NCBI RefSeq assembly: GCF_012726295.1
Contig: NZ_JABAOB010000003.1
Location: 806,001 to 870,000, forward strand
DNA length: 64,000 nucleotides
Source of the DNA: Chitinophaga sp. Ak27
GTDB lineage: Bacteria; Bacteroidota; Bacteroidia; Chitinophagales; Chitinophagaceae
Reading direction: 5' to 3'
Below the pieces are notes generated by a model, which ran no database searches, was not told where the DNA came from, and saw only the letters and a list, made by a program, of their open reading frames with translations. The translations under genes were made by a program, and so were the position numbers. This document shows, piece by piece, positions 8,160 to 17,953 of the stretch. Each line of letters starts with the position of its first letter. The first letter of the stretch is position 1.

Positions 8160-8725
8160 ATGTATAATAAAGAATACGCTATGGTTACAATAAATTTTGA
8201 AGAAACTTTTGATCCGGTAAGCATTGAAAATGATTTTTCTCAAATGATTTTTAATTCACCCCAGGTTGATGGAACAATTAAACAGATACTGGTGAAAATC
8301 GATCCGCATCCAGATTTGTATTTGCCAAATGTATTTAATCTTGGTTTTGGTCCACCTGATGAAACTGGAAACTTTCATGATGATATGATATACGCTTAAA
8401 GCATACCGAAAATAGTAAGGTCTTTTCTACTGTTTTATTTCATGGGCTAACCTTTTTGCAAGTAAACCCTGACTTAACTCTAGGTATTGATGGTTCTGAT
8501 GATGTTAGAGCTACGATGTACCATCTTATGTTTAAATCAAATCGTGAATATTTGAATGATTTTTTTGTGGGTATAGGCGTAGACTGGTATGTTCGTGTAT
8601 ATAGAGATTGGAGCTATGAGGTGGATACTGCCGGGAATATTTTATCTAAACCTAAACCAGAATTATTTAATTATGAGCGGACCAGGCATGATCTTTATCG
8701 ATATTACATGTTTCAATTGAAGTGA
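8160..8725 (+). pseudogene. DUF6934-like gene with a one-base frameshift
   Basis: The first frame (from ATG 8160) runs through VFNLGFGPPDETGNFHDDMIYA and stops at 8397. The -1 frame continues directly with LKHTENSKVFSTVLFHGLTF and then GIDGSDDVRATMYHLMFKS, FFVGIGVDWYVRV and ERTRHDLYRYYMFQLK, ending at 8725. Loss of one T in GCT(T)TAAAG at about 8396 explains it; restoring it gives one protein of about 188 residues. The pattern resembles uncharacterised Bacteroidota proteins I associate with DUF6934. A genuine mutation, a sequencing error or programmed frameshifting cannot be separated here. A small gene follows at 8766. Confidence 0.7.
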
Positions 8726-8765
8726 GACAAGGATATTGACCAAACTATTTAACTATATTTGTGGT

Positions 8766-8954
8766 ATGAATCAAAATATTCAACAGAAGATAGATCAGTA
8801 TAAAAAAGCTGCCCAGACGAGTCCGGGTAGCAATCCCAAGCCTGTACGATCTAAATCAGTTCGTGTTGATAGTTTAGCGCAGGTAATTCGTTCTCAAAAG
8901 GATGCTGAAAACTTCATGGCAGAACTTAACAGTATTGTTAAACGGGCGCAATAA
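8766..8954 (+). CDS. Small charged protein, partner of the DUF6934-like gene
   Basis: 62 residues from the ATG at 8766 (a TTG 30 bp upstream is less likely). It is rich in Lys, Gln and Ser, with a disordered-looking middle (TSPGSNPKPVRSKSVRVDSL) and a C-terminal helix (VIRSQKDAENFMAELNSIVK). It has no signal peptide or membrane segment. It starts 41 bp after the DUF6934-like gene on the same strand. A large protein followed by a small basic protein looks like a two-gene module, possibly toxin-antitoxin-like, but no known family is recognised. Confidence 0.6.
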   Translation: MNQNIQQKIDQYKKAAQTSPGSNPKPVRSKSVRVDSLAQVIRSQKDAENFMAELNSIVKRAQ

Positions 8955-8974
8955 ATAATAATATTTTCAATATT

Positions 8975-9014
8975 GATCTAAAAAGGGATGACTTATGTCA
9001 TCCCTTTTTAGATC
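8975..9014. terminator. Bidirectional terminator between the accessory island and tRNA-Asp
   Basis: GATCTAAAAAGGGATGAC and its exact reverse complement form an 18-bp stem with loop TTAT. A-rich and T-rich flanks inside the arms let it act on both strands. Confidence 0.85.
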
Positions 9015-9088
9015 CTGGAACGGCTACCGTCACCTTTATCTCCACAAAGCAAAAAAGCCACACCTTTTTAAGATGTGACTTTTATTTG

Positions 9089-9162
9089 CGGACCGGACGG
9101 GACTCGAACCCGCGACCTCCGCCGTGACAGGGCGGCATTCTAACCAACTGAACTACCGATCC
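9089..9162 (-). tRNA. tRNA-Asp (anticodon GTC)
   Basis: On the minus strand a 74-nt cloverleaf begins GGATCGG and ends CCGGTCC plus discriminator G. The acceptor stem pairs over seven positions with one wobble. The D-arm contains AGTTCAGTTGGTTAGAATG, the anticodon loop CTGTCAC gives GTC, and the T-arm is GTCGCGGGTTCGAGTCCCG-like. CCA is not encoded, as is common in Bacteroidota. Confidence 0.96.
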
Positions 9163-9334
9163 GTTACTGAAATAAAAGGATAAAATATCCCTATCTTTCT
9201 GTATCCCAATTCGTTGTATTCCTCCGTTTTGGGATTGCAAAGATAGTAACAAAGTTCCCAATTAAGCAAATCTTTTTTAAAAAATATTTTCAGCATTATC
9301 TTTACACCCGATCTTTAACCAATTTAATCAAATT

Positions 9335-10288
9335 ATGCAATTCCTGGATTTCGAGAAACCTATCGCTGACTTATATGAGCAGTTGGATAAGCTGAAGGAG
9401 AATGGTGCAAAATCTGGCGTAGATGTATCGGCTACCGTAAACGAATATGAACAAAAAATTGCGGCTACCCGTGAACATATCTATGACCACCTCACCGCCT
9501 GGCAGCGCGTACAGCTGAGCCGTCACCCAGATAGGCCCTATACTATGGCGTATATCGAAAAAATGTGCACCAACTTTACGGAACTGCATGGCGACCGGAA
9601 TGTAAAAGATGATAAGGCAATGGTAGGCGGTTTCGCCGACCTCGATGGCGAAACAGTCATGTTTATCGGCCAGCAGAAAGGTATCAACACCAAAATGCGC
9701 CAGCTCAGAAACTTCGGAATGGCCAATCCGGAAGGATATCGCAAAGCCCTCCGCCTGATGAAACTGGCTGAAAGATTCAATAAGCCCATCGTAACGCTGA
9801 TCGATACGCCCGGCGCTTATCCTGGCCTGGAAGCCGAAGAAAGAGGTCAGGCTGAAGCCATCGCCCGCAATCTCTTCGAAATGGTAAAACTCCGCGTGCC
9901 CGTTATCTGCATTATTATCGGTGAAGGCGCTTCCGGTGGTGCATTAGGCATCGGTATCGGCGACCGGGTATTTATGCTGGAAAATAGCTGGTACACCGTT
10001 ATTTCTCCGGAAAACTGCTCCACGATCCTCTGGCGTAGCTGGAACTTTAAAGAAAAAGCCGCTGAAGAACTTAAACTTACCTCCGATTACATGAGCCAGT
10101 TCGGACTGGTAGACGGTATTGTACGGGAGCCCCTCGGTGGTGCCCACGTAAATCCCGATGAAATGGCCACTATCCTGAAAAAAAGAATTAAGGAAACATT
10201 GGCAGAATTAAAGCAAATCGATCCCGATACCCGCATAGAACAACGTATCGACAAGTTCTCCCGCATGGGTTTTTACGAAGAGAAATAA
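9335..10288 (+). CDS. accA: Acetyl-CoA carboxylase carboxyltransferase subunit alpha
   Basis: 317 residues, the usual AccA length. The family hallmarks are visible: the N-terminal coiled-coil region, [33 protein letters not shown], and the crotonase-fold oxyanion region [20 protein letters not shown] followed by [19 protein letters not shown]. With AccD it transfers carboxyl from biotin-BCCP to acetyl-CoA, giving malonyl-CoA for fatty-acid synthesis in the cytoplasm. accD is not in the window. A hairpin terminator follows, so it is probably transcribed alone. Confidence 0.97.
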   Translation: MQFLDFEKPIADLYEQLDKLKENGAKSGVDVSATVNEYEQKIAATREHIYDHLTAWQRVQLSRHPDRPYTMAYIEKMCTNFTELHGDRNVKDDKAMVGGFADLDGETVMFIGQQKGINTKMRQLRNFGMANPEGYRKALRLMKLAERFNKPIVTLIDTPGAYPGLEAEERGQAEAIARNLFEMVKLRVPVICIIIGEGASGGALGIGIGDRVFMLENSWYTVISPENCSTILWRSWNFKEKAAEELKLTSDYMSQFGLVDGIVREPLGGAHVNPDEMATILKKRIKETLAELKQIDPDTRIEQRIDKFSRMGFYEEK

Positions 10289-10308
10289 AAAATATTTAGA
10301 GATCACAA

Positions 10309-10349
10309 TAAAAATTTCGAATTTCGGCCTTCGGAATTCGAAATTTTTA
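10309..10349. terminator. Hairpin terminator between accA and dapA
   Basis: A 15-bp perfect stem, TAAAAATTTCGAATT with AATTCGAAATTTTTA, encloses an 11-nt loop. The T-rich 3' arm can serve the plus strand. Confidence 0.8.
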
Positions 10350-10367
10350 TTTTCCCGTAAACGCAAT

Positions 10368-11246
10368 ATGGAACAACTAAAAGGCACCGGGGTGGCATTA
10401 GTAACACCCTTTAAAGCAGATGAAAGCATAGATTGGAATGCTTTGGAAAAATTGATCAACCATGTGATCGATGGCGGCGTTAACTACGTTGTAACCCTTG
10501 GTACAACTGGTGAAACACCTACGCTTTCTGCAGATGAAAAGCTGGATTTGATAAAATTCACTTTCGAAAAGGTGTCGAAGCGGGTGCCTGTAGTGGTTGG
10601 TATTGGCGATTACAATACCCGGGATGTGGTAAAAAGACTGGAAAAATGCCCGCTGGAGGAAGCTGCGGCCGTCCTCAGCGTTGCACCCTACTACAGCAAA
10701 CCTACCCAGGAAGGGATATACCAGCACTATAAAACAATTGCAGCGGCCTCTCCTAAGCCCATTATCCTGTATAATGTGCCCGGTCGTACCGGCCGTAATA
10801 TGACCGCCGAAACCACTCTGCGCCTCGCGCATGAGGTGGAAAACATCGTGGCCATGAAGGAAGCCTCCGGCGATATGATGCAGTGTATGCAGATTATTCG
10901 CGATAAACCGAAAGACTTCCTCGTGATCAGCGGCGATGATGCCCTGGCCCTCGCACAGCTGGCCTGCGGCATGGACGGCGTTATTTCCGTGGCTGCCAAC
11001 TACTTTGCCACCGATTTTTCCAGTATGGTGCATGCCGCACTGGTAAATGATTACCCGGCAGCCCGCTCCCTCAACAACAAGATGCTGGAAGCATTTGACC
11101 TGATGTTCTCCGAAAACAACCCGGCCGGCATCAAAGCATTCCTGCACCACGACGGTATCGTCGGAAATAATTTCCGCCTCCCCATATTACCCGTTTCTGA
11201 TCCGCTGTACGCCAAAATTTCCGCGTACCTGGAACAATACAAGTAA
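10368..11246 (+). CDS. dapA: 4-hydroxy-tetrahydrodipicolinate synthase
   Basis: 292 residues, a typical DapA TIM barrel. Visible residues include the GTTGE phosphate-like loop (T46, T47), Y135 in ILYNVPGRTG with R140, and the Schiff-base K164 in VAMKEASGDM. It condenses pyruvate with aspartate semialdehyde, the first committed step to diaminopimelate and lysine, feeding both peptidoglycan and protein synthesis. It is monocistronic here: the long palindrome beginning 11 bp after its stop separates it from the convergent rnz gene. Confidence 0.97.
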   Translation: MEQLKGTGVALVTPFKADESIDWNALEKLINHVIDGGVNYVVTLGTTGETPTLSADEKLDLIKFTFEKVSKRVPVVVGIGDYNTRDVVKRLEKCPLEEAAAVLSVAPYYSKPTQEGIYQHYKTIAAASPKPIILYNVPGRTGRNMTAETTLRLAHEVENIVAMKEASGDMMQCMQIIRDKPKDFLVISGDDALALAQLACGMDGVISVAANYFATDFSSMVHAALVNDYPAARSLNNKMLEAFDLMFSENNPAGIKAFLHHDGIVGNNFRLPILPVSDPLYAKISAYLEQYK

Positions 11247-11257
11247 GCAGAAGACGA

Positions 11258-11354
11258 AAAGCGTAAAGCAAAAAGCTATTGTAGCGAATGATCTTAGCGA
11301 TTATTTAAAAATCGCTTTGGTTATTCGCTACAATAGCTTTTTGCTTTACGCTTT
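11258..11354. repeat. Dispersed long palindrome, copy 1
   Basis: A perfect 32-bp inverted repeat (11258-11289 with 11323-11354) contains the shared core AGCAAAAAGCTATT followed by GTAGCGAAT. The loop region carries an inner stem AGCGATT/AATCGCT. It lies between the convergent dapA and rnz genes, where it could act as a bidirectional terminator. Four related elements occur in the window. Confidence 0.95.
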
Positions 11355-11365
11355 ATGCTTTCCAG

Positions 11366-12274
11366 CTATATAAGATATGTTACTCCTTCCTCCGCAATTT
11401 CCGTAGCTGTAAAAACAGGCCGGGATTCGTCCAGGAAAGGTTGTAACTCGGTGTATTTGGAAGAAAAATGCCCGATCAGCAGCTTCCCGGCACCGGCTGC
11501 CGCCGCAAGACTGGCCGCCTGTACAGAAGTGCTGTGGTAACGTTCTGCCGCCCTCTCCTGTAAATCATGCAGGTAGGTGGTTTCATGGTAAATCATATCG
11601 GCGCCCTGTAACCAGGGTAATAACCCGGTATCGTAAATGGTGTCTGCACAGTAAACATATCGTTTCCCGGGGGGAGGAGGAAGCGTCACCCAATCGTTTT
11701 TAACGATATTCCCGTCTTTTTGCTGATAATCGGCGCCATCCTGGAGTTTGGAGTAATAGGCTGCCGGGATCTCATATGCCCTGGCCTGGTCCGGCAACAG
11801 TTTCCGCTTGCGCTTCCGCCATTCAAAGGAAAAACCAAAGCAGGAAATCCGATGCTGGGTAGGAAAACAACGTACCTGCAACTCCCGGTCCTCGAGAATA
11901 AGGCCACTATAGCCTTGCTGCAGCGGTACAAAAGACAACTCGAACTTCAGTACCGTAGCGGAACAATCCAGCTGCAGCTGGATAATCTGCTCCAGTTCTG
12001 GAGGCGCATATACGCTGAGCGGCTCCGTACGCCCCATCAGGCTAAGGGTATTTAACAAACCAATTAACCCGAAATAATGATCGCCGTGCAGGTGGCTGAT
12101 AAATATATACCTCAGCTTACTGCGCCGGATGCCGTACCTGGCCATTTGTATCTGGGTGCCTTCTCCGCAGTCGACCAGCAGCAACTGGTCGTTGCAGGTA
12201 ACTATCTGAGCGGTGGGGTGCCGCGTCAGGGTGGGAATCGCGGAATTGTTACCTAATATTGTGACTGCAAACAT
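11366..12274 (-). CDS. rnz: Ribonuclease Z (tRNA 3' endonuclease)
   Basis: 302 residues of the metallo-beta-lactamase fold. The zinc motif ISHLHGDHYFGL (H61, H63, D65, H66) is intact, with later family motifs including YCADTIYDT and YHETTYLHDL, and a C-terminal GHFSSKYTE. RNase Z cleaves tRNA precursors after the discriminator base, which matters here because the tRNA-Asp gene in this window lacks an encoded CCA. It is downstream of a STAS gene on the same strand with a 74-bp gap. Confidence 0.96.
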   Translation of the reverse strand: MFAVTILGNNSAIPTLTRHPTAQIVTCNDQLLLVDCGEGTQIQMARYGIRRSKLRYIFISHLHGDHYFGLIGLLNTLSLMGRTEPLSVYAPPELEQIIQLQLDCSATVLKFELSFVPLQQGYSGLILEDRELQVRCFPTQHRISCFGFSFEWRKRKRKLLPDQARAYEIPAAYYSKLQDGADYQQKDGNIVKNDWVTLPPPPGKRYVYCADTIYDTGLLPWLQGADMIYHETTYLHDLQERAAERYHSTSVQAASLAAAAGAGKLLIGHFSSKYTELQPFLDESRPVFTATEIAEEGVTYLI

Positions 12275-12348
12275 TTAAATAGCTTTATCTTTCTGTGGTT
12301 AGACCGGCGCCCGGCCAAAATTTACCTCATAGCGCCCCTGGCCCTGCT

Positions 12349-12723
12349 TTATTCCATACCATCCAGTAATTCCCGCTCCAGCTCCTCCATCATGATAAGG
12401 TCGATCGCTTCCGCCATCGTAGGAGCAAGATTAAGCATATCATCACCCGCCGCCTTCAGGTTGGCTGTTAAAATGTTGTTAACTCCGGTGATGGCGCAGG
12501 AAAAATGATTGTCATACATACACCGGTAGACTGTTAAAATGGCTTCGATGCCTTTCTCGTCTGTTTTCTCCACCAATGCCATATCCAGTATGAGATTACG
12601 TCCCGCCAACTCCGGCAGGGAAGTTGCCGTGTGAATGAAGTCTTCTGCCAAATTAGCATCCAGGACGGATATTTCCGGACAAAAAACGACTATTTTTTCT
12701 TTGGTATCAATTTTGAATTTCAT
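12349..12723 (-). CDS. STAS-domain protein (anti-sigma-factor-antagonist-like)
   Basis: 124 residues with one STAS fold: beta-rich N-terminus (FKIDTKEKIVVFCPEISVLD), a central strand-helix (NLILDMALVEKTDEKGIEAIL) and a C-terminal helix rich in Glu. The canonical SpoIIAA phosphorylatable serine in D-S/T-S-G is not present; the equivalent region reads VEKTDEKGIE, so classic phospho-switching is doubtful. It precedes rnz on the same strand and may be co-transcribed. The partner kinase or sigma system is not in the window. Confidence 0.8.
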   Translation of the reverse strand: MKFKIDTKEKIVVFCPEISVLDANLAEDFIHTATSLPELAGRNLILDMALVEKTDEKGIEAILTVYRCMYDNHFSCAITGVNNILTANLKAAGDDMLNLAPTMAEAIDLIMMEELERELLDGME

Positions 12724-13016
12724 GCGTTGGACGTTGTTTTATACTTGGTAATGGAATGTTGAACAGAGGGAAGCCGCCTATAAAATATAACCGCAAGAGA
12801 TCGAAACATAAACCTCCGTTTCTTCGTAGATATTTTTAAACGAACGTACCCGCATCAACGCAAAAATAATTCTTATACTATTAAAGTGTAAGTTGTTTAA
12901 GTTGAAAAAAGGAATAACTTCATTACAACATAACGTGATAATCTTAAGTCAGAATTATTCGTTATTATTGTATAGGCAAGCCCCCGTAAGGGTTTTTATA
13001 ATTTAATAATCTCACA
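12724..13016. other. AT-rich intergenic region between STAS and clpC (divergent)
   Basis: About 290 bp of AT-rich DNA between divergent genes, so it must carry both promoters. A weak GC hairpin (CCC/GGG around 12982) lies 20-40 bp before clpC. I see no exact TAnnTTTG box that I would assign and no operator I recognise. Confidence 0.4.
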
Positions 13017-15551
13017 ATGGACCAGAATTTTTCACCGCAAGTTAAGGAGATCATTTCGTTCAGCAGAGAGGAAGCTTTACGACTGGGAAATGACTTCATA
13101 GGTACTGAACACCTGCTGTTAGGTATTATTCGAGAAGGCGAGGGCACGGCCGTAAAGATTCTGCAGGCTTTGAACGTAGATCTGTACGAGTTACGCAAAG
13201 AAGTAGAGCTGGCTGTAAAAGATAAGACCGGAAAGAATATTGCTAACATTAATAGCCTCCCGCTTACCAGACAGGCAGAAAAAGTGATACGTGTCACTGT
13301 ATTGGAAGCCAAAGCACTCAAAAGTGCTACGGTAGAAACAGAACACCTCATGCTTTCTATACTCAAGAATAAGGAAAACGTTTGTACACAAATCTTACAA
13401 CAATTTGACGTGGACTACGATACTTTTAAAAACGAACTGGGCTTTGTAAAATCTGCGGACCCTAAGTCAGAATTTGACGATCCGGGCGAAGAAGAGTTTG
13501 AAGACGAAAGAAAGAGTTACGCATCCAAAGCCAAACAGACAAATACCAAATCCAAAACGCCCGTACTGGATAACTTTGGTAGAGATATTACCAAGCTGGC
13601 CGAAAGCGGCAGCTTAGATCCGATTGTTGGCCGCGAGCAGGAAATTGAAAGGGTTTCCCAAATACTTTCCCGCCGCAAAAAGAACAATCCGATTCTTATT
13701 GGTGAACCCGGTGTAGGTAAAACCGCCATCGTGGAAGGTCTTGCGCTCCGTATCGTGCAGCGTAAAGTTTCCCGCGTATTGTTCGACAAACGCGTGGTAA
13801 GCCTCGACCTGGCCGCCCTGGTGGCCGGTACTAAATACCGCGGCCAGTTTGAAGAAAGAATGAAGGCCATCATGAATGAACTCGAGAAAAACAGGGACGT
13901 TATCCTCTTCATCGATGAAATTCATACCATCGTTGGCGCAGGCGGCGCTTCTGGCTCCCTCGATGCCTCCAATATCTTTAAACCAGCCCTGGCCAGAGGA
14001 GAACTCCAATGCATTGGCGCTTCTACCCTCGACGAGTACCGTATGTACATCGAAAAAGATGGAGCTCTCGACCGTCGTTTCCAGAAAGTAATGGTAGAAC
14101 CGCCTTCCGTGGAAGAAACCATTATGATCCTGAACAATATCAAGCCGCGTTATGAAGAATACCATAACGTTAGCTATACAGACGCAGCCATTGATGCCTG
14201 TGTGAAACTGAGCGACCGTTACATGACCGACCGTCTCCTGCCAGACAAGGCAATCGACGTTCTCGATGAAGTGGGCGCCCGGGTACACCTGAAAAACATC
14301 AACGTGCCACAGAATATCCTCGACCTGGAAAAACAGATCGAAGATATCAAACAGGAAAAGAATAAGGTGGTGAAAAGCCAACGCTTCGAAGAAGCCGCTG
14401 CGCTCCGCGATACTGAAAAGAAACTGGGCGAAGACCTGGAACGCGCGAAAGCCATGTGGGAAGAAGAAGTGAAGCACAAACGCTACCCCATCGATGAAGA
14501 AGCCATCGCAGAAGTAGTCAGCATGATGACCGGTATCCCTGTTAAAAGGATGGTACAGGCAGAAACTGAAAAGCTGCGCCGCATGGGCGAAGATCTGAAA
14601 GGAGCCGTGGTTGGACAAGACGATGCCATCAGCAAAGTCACCAAAGCCATACAGCGTAACCGCGTAGGGCTGAAAGATCCTAAAAAACCAATCGGTACCT
14701 TCATATTCCTCGGACCTACAGGGGTGGGTAAAACAGAGCTAGCCAAATCACTGGCCCGCTACATGTTCGACTCCGATGAAGCACTCATTCGCATCGATAT
14801 GAGCGAATACATGGAAAAATTCTCTGTAAGCCGTCTCATTGGTGCACCTCCGGGATATGTAGGCTACGAAGAAGGTGGCCAGCTGACCGAAAAAGTACGC
14901 CGTAAACCTTATTCCGTCATCCTCCTCGATGAAATCGAAAAGGCACACCCGGATATTTATAATCTCCTGTTGCAGGTACTGGACGATGGTATCCTCACCG
15001 ACGGCCTCGGTCGTAAGGTGGACTTCAAAAATACCCTCATCATCATGACCTCCAATATCGGAGCCCGTCAGCTGAAAGATTTCGGTGCAGGGGTAGGGTT
15101 CTCTACCAGCGCAAGATCCGGCGGCGAAGAAGAAAATACTAAGTCAGTGATTGAAAAAGCACTGAAACGTACCTTCTCCCCCGAGTTCCTCAACAGAATT
15201 GACGACGTTATCATCTTCAACTCCCTGGCGAAAGAACATATCTATACTATCATCGATATCACGATGAAGAGCGTATTGAAACGCCTGAACAACCTCGGTT
15301 TCAGCCTGGAATTGACAGACGAAGCCAAAGGCTTCCTGGCCGATAAAGGCTACGACCAGCAATTCGGCGCCAGACCATTGCACAGGGCTATCCAGAAATA
15401 CCTCGAAGATCCCCTGGCAGAGGAAATCCTCAACATGAATATTCATGACGGTGATATACTCGTAGCAGACCTGGATAAAGAAAATCAAAAGCTGATCTTT
15501 ACGCTGCAAAACAACTCTTCTAAGAGTAAATCCGAAAAATCAGAGGCGTAA
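13017..15551 (+). CDS. clpC: ATP-dependent Clp protease ATP-binding subunit ClpC
   Basis: 844 residues. It has an N-terminal double Clp repeat domain (starting [20 protein letters not shown]), an acidic linker ([11 protein letters not shown], about 155-167), AAA-1 with Walker A GEPGVGKT (229-236), a UvrB/UvrC-like middle segment (about 435-475), and AAA-2 with Walker A GPTGVGKT (566-573). The tripeptide VGF in GAGVGFST is the expected ClpP-docking loop. It unfolds substrates for ClpP in the cytoplasm. No mcsA/mcsB or clpP is adjacent. A terminator follows, so it is monocistronic. Confidence 0.95.
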   Translation: MDQNFSPQVKEIISFSREEALRLGNDFIGTEHLLLGIIREGEGTAVKILQALNVDLYELRKEVELAVKDKTGKNIANINSLPLTRQAEKVIRVTVLEAKALKSATVETEHLMLSILKNKENVCTQILQQFDVDYDTFKNELGFVKSADPKSEFDDPGEEEFEDERKSYASKAKQTNTKSKTPVLDNFGRDITKLAESGSLDPIVGREQEIERVSQILSRRKKNNPILIGEPGVGKTAIVEGLALRIVQRKVSRVLFDKRVVSLDLAALVAGTKYRGQFEERMKAIMNELEKNRDVILFIDEIHTIVGAGGASGSLDASNIFKPALARGELQCIGASTLDEYRMYIEKDGALDRRFQKVMVEPPSVEETIMILNNIKPRYEEYHNVSYTDAAIDACVKLSDRYMTDRLLPDKAIDVLDEVGARVHLKNINVPQNILDLEKQIEDIKQEKNKVVKSQRFEEAAALRDTEKKLGEDLERAKAMWEEEVKHKRYPIDEEAIAEVVSMMTGIPVKRMVQAETEKLRRMGEDLKGAVVGQDDAISKVTKAIQRNRVGLKDPKKPIGTFIFLGPTGVGKTELAKSLARYMFDSDEALIRIDMSEYMEKFSVSRLIGAPPGYVGYEEGGQLTEKVRRKPYSVILLDEIEKAHPDIYNLLLQVLDDGILTDGLGRKVDFKNTLIIMTSNIGARQLKDFGAGVGFSTSARSGGEEENTKSVIEKALKRTFSPEFLNRIDDVIIFNSLAKEHIYTIIDITMKSVLKRLNNLGFSLELTDEAKGFLADKGYDQQFGARPLHRAIQKYLEDPLAEEILNMNIHDGDILVADLDKENQKLIFTLQNNSSKSKSEKSEA

Positions 15552-15575
15552 ACCACGCTAAATAAATCAATAAAC

Positions 15576-15612
15576 AACGCCCATCAAGGTATAAAAGCCT
15601 TTGATGGGCGTT
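15576..15612 (+). terminator. Terminator after clpC
   Basis: AACGCCCATCAA pairs perfectly with TTGATGGGCGTT over 12 bp with a 13-nt loop. It begins 25 bp after the clpC stop codon. Confidence 0.75.
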
Positions 15613-16030
15613 CTGTTTATAACATCTTCATGTTAACGCCCTTACATATTAATAGTTTTTACCGGTATTCTCTGGCCATAACAGCCTCTGCTATGTGCCA
15701 TTCTCCCTATTTAAACCGACGTCATAACACTCATTGGGTAGTTTTTGTACATCCCAAGGCAAATATTTCAAACTAAAATGGTATGATCATGTCATTTTTT
15801 AAAAACATTTAATATGTCACATTTGCAGTATGTATTCTATATAACCTATATAAGTAGGTGCTTATGAAAGATAAATAAATTATGTTTTTTTAAGTATTAT
15901 TTAGAACAGACAAACCGAACCGAACGGGTTTTCCTATAACCTCCGAATAACACCTTTAGATCCTTGTAATTAACCCTTCGGCATTATATGCGCCGAAGAA
16001 ACTGAGTATTAATTATTTATCCTTATATCT
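15613..16030. other. Long AT-rich leader region before the surface-protein genes
   Basis: About 420 bp with no credible open frame. It contains a small hairpin (TTCGGC at 15977-15982 with GCCGAA at 15992-15997) 33 bp before the start codon at 16031. I see no consensus promoter that I can assign with confidence. Confidence 0.4.
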
Positions 16031-17875
16031 ATGCAAAAATCTTTACGCATCGCAGCCCGCGTTATGCTAATAGGTGGTGTAAGTCTTATCGCCACCCAGG
16101 TACATGCACAGTTGAAAGTAGGTAAAAACCCTACTTCAATCCAGAAATCAGCAATTCTTGAACTGGAATCAGACAAGCAAGGTTTACTGTTGCCACGTGT
16201 GGCCGACACCTCACTGATGACCACCCTGAATCCACCCGACGGTATGATCATCTACTGGACAGCAACCGGGGTAGAAGGTTTTTATGTAAGACACAATTAC
16301 AAATGGGAAAGAATGGCTACCAAAGCTTCCTCCTGGGACCTGCTCGGTAACTTCATTACAGATGCTACCACCCAGTTCGTCGGAAGCACCAACAACGTAC
16401 CCTTCGTCCTGAGAGGCAACAACAAAGAAGGTCTCCGCATTGATGACGGGAACGTAATTGTGAAAAATGACCTCACACTCAGCGGGATCACCGCTGGCGC
16501 CAACACCCTGATGGACGCCGTAATTGTGGATCCAGCCGGTAAAATATACAAACGTACCCTCACCGCCGCCGCTTTTTCCGACTTCATGATCAACGGTTCT
16601 AAAATGCTGGATCAGCAGATCAATACCGACAACGCTGCAGGCGACTATAAATTTACTACCACCACTTCCGGCACCACAACTACACACCAGCTGAGCATCG
16701 CTACTCAAACCGGTGGAACAACCGGGCCAGCAGTAGGTTTACTGACCAGGGCAGACTGGAATACATTTAATACTGCGGCTAATAAAGCACTGCAGATAGC
16801 CAACTTCATCGATGCCGCAGATGCAAAAGGTTTAACAATAGGTACAGATGCCTCTAGTAATCCTACCATCGCATTAAATGCAGCCACAGAGCTCACACCG
16901 GGTGGTGTAAATATTGGTACCCAAACTTTTGGCGGAGCTAAAACATTTGCCGGAAAAATTACCGGTAAAAACGGACTCGATGTAACAGCAGGTGGCGCCA
17001 ACATCACCGGCGTAACAAATATCACCGGGGCCACCAATATTACCGGTCTTACTACCATCACCGGTAATACCGAAGCAGGTGGAAACCTCCATGTAACCGG
17101 TACTTCTACACTCGACAACAAATTAATCATCACCACCGGCGGCGCAGATGTAACTGGTAACACCGGCATCACCGGCGACTTACACGTAACCGGCAAATCA
17201 GCGCTCGATAATACCGTTACACTTGGCAGCACGGCCGCCGGAACTACTTCCGATCATAAAGTATTATTGCTCAATGCCAGCAAGGAAATCATTACCAGGG
17301 ACCTGCCGGAATCAGCATTCACCGACGTGACCTTTGCGTCAGATCACACCGGTACGGATCTGAAAGTAGTAAAAGATGCCACCGCCAATAAAGTAACGGT
17401 GAGCATCCCACAGGCCGATCCATCTGTTATAGGCGGTCTGGTAAGTAATGTATCCCAGTCTTTTGCAGGAGATAAAAGACTGGCCGACAACCTGTCTGTT
17501 CAGAAATATGTGAAAATCGGTGATACTACATCCCTCGCCAATTCTACCTTACAGGTAGCAGGCTCCGTATCTATGGCCATTAAAGAAATTGCATCCGGTC
17601 CATATACGGTTGATGCCACCGATTATACCGTAGTCGTAAAAAGCGGTAGCGCCGTTACTGTTAACCTGCCCACCGCCGCAGGCTCCAAAGGCCGCATCTA
17701 CACCATCAAAAAAGCCGCATTTGATGCTACCAACAATCTTACTAACACGGTAACTGTGAAAGCCCAGGCCGGCCAGTTTATTGAAGATGGCAACTCCATC
17801 GACATCTACAACGACTGGACCTTTATCACCGTGCAATCAAACGGTACCGATACCTGGTATATTATTAAGAAATAA
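16031..17875 (+). CDS. Secreted repeat-rich surface protein (beta-helix/tail-fibre-like)
   Basis: 614 residues with an N-terminal signal peptide ending near THAQ-like VHAQ (residues 1-26). A conserved opening block follows (LKVGKNPTSIQKSAILELES, then GLLLPRV), shared with the next gene. Residues about 310-400 are built from short degenerate repeats of the form ITG-x-T/TNITGATNITG and LHVTGxSxLDN, which suggests a repetitive beta-structure as in fibre or adhesin proteins. The C-terminus (about 510-614) is a compact domain ending DTWYIIKK and has no T9SS tail. It heads a set of three surface genes. Role in adhesion or surface coating is inferred. Confidence 0.65.
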   Translation: MQKSLRIAARVMLIGGVSLIATQVHAQLKVGKNPTSIQKSAILELESDKQGLLLPRVADTSLMTTLNPPDGMIIYWTATGVEGFYVRHNYKWERMATKASSWDLLGNFITDATTQFVGSTNNVPFVLRGNNKEGLRIDDGNVIVKNDLTLSGITAGANTLMDAVIVDPAGKIYKRTLTAAAFSDFMINGSKMLDQQINTDNAAGDYKFTTTTSGTTTTHQLSIATQTGGTTGPAVGLLTRADWNTFNTAANKALQIANFIDAADAKGLTIGTDASSNPTIALNAATELTPGGVNIGTQTFGGAKTFAGKITGKNGLDVTAGGANITGVTNITGATNITGLTTITGNTEAGGNLHVTGTSTLDNKLIITTGGADVTGNTGITGDLHVTGKSALDNTVTLGSTAAGTTSDHKVLLLNASKEIITRDLPESAFTDVTFASDHTGTDLKVVKDATANKVTVSIPQADPSVIGGLVSNVSQSFAGDKRLADNLSVQKYVKIGDTTSLANSTLQVAGSVSMAIKEIASGPYTVDATDYTVVVKSGSAVTVNLPTAAGSKGRIYTIKKAAFDATNNLTNTVTVKAQAGQFIEDGNSIDIYNDWTFITVQSNGTDTWYIIKK

Positions 17876-17953
17876 GGTTGGACAGTATTTGAAACGGCTA
17901 CGTATAACCGTAGCCGTTTCCTCCCTCTTTCGTGCTTATTTAAATGATGATGT

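Noticed and set aside
9089..9162. tRNA-Asp as the integration site of the 5.6-9.0 kb island
   Set aside because: No integrase and no duplicated tRNA 3' end could be found on the far side; the nearest match is only six bases.
13614..14618. 334-codon antisense frame over clpC
   Set aside because: Shadow of the clpC coding frame; composition is His/Phe-rich without any domain pattern.
16900..17230. Short tandem repeats in the first surface gene as a CRISPR array
   Set aside because: The repeats are degenerate, in frame and inside a coding sequence, so they are protein repeats.
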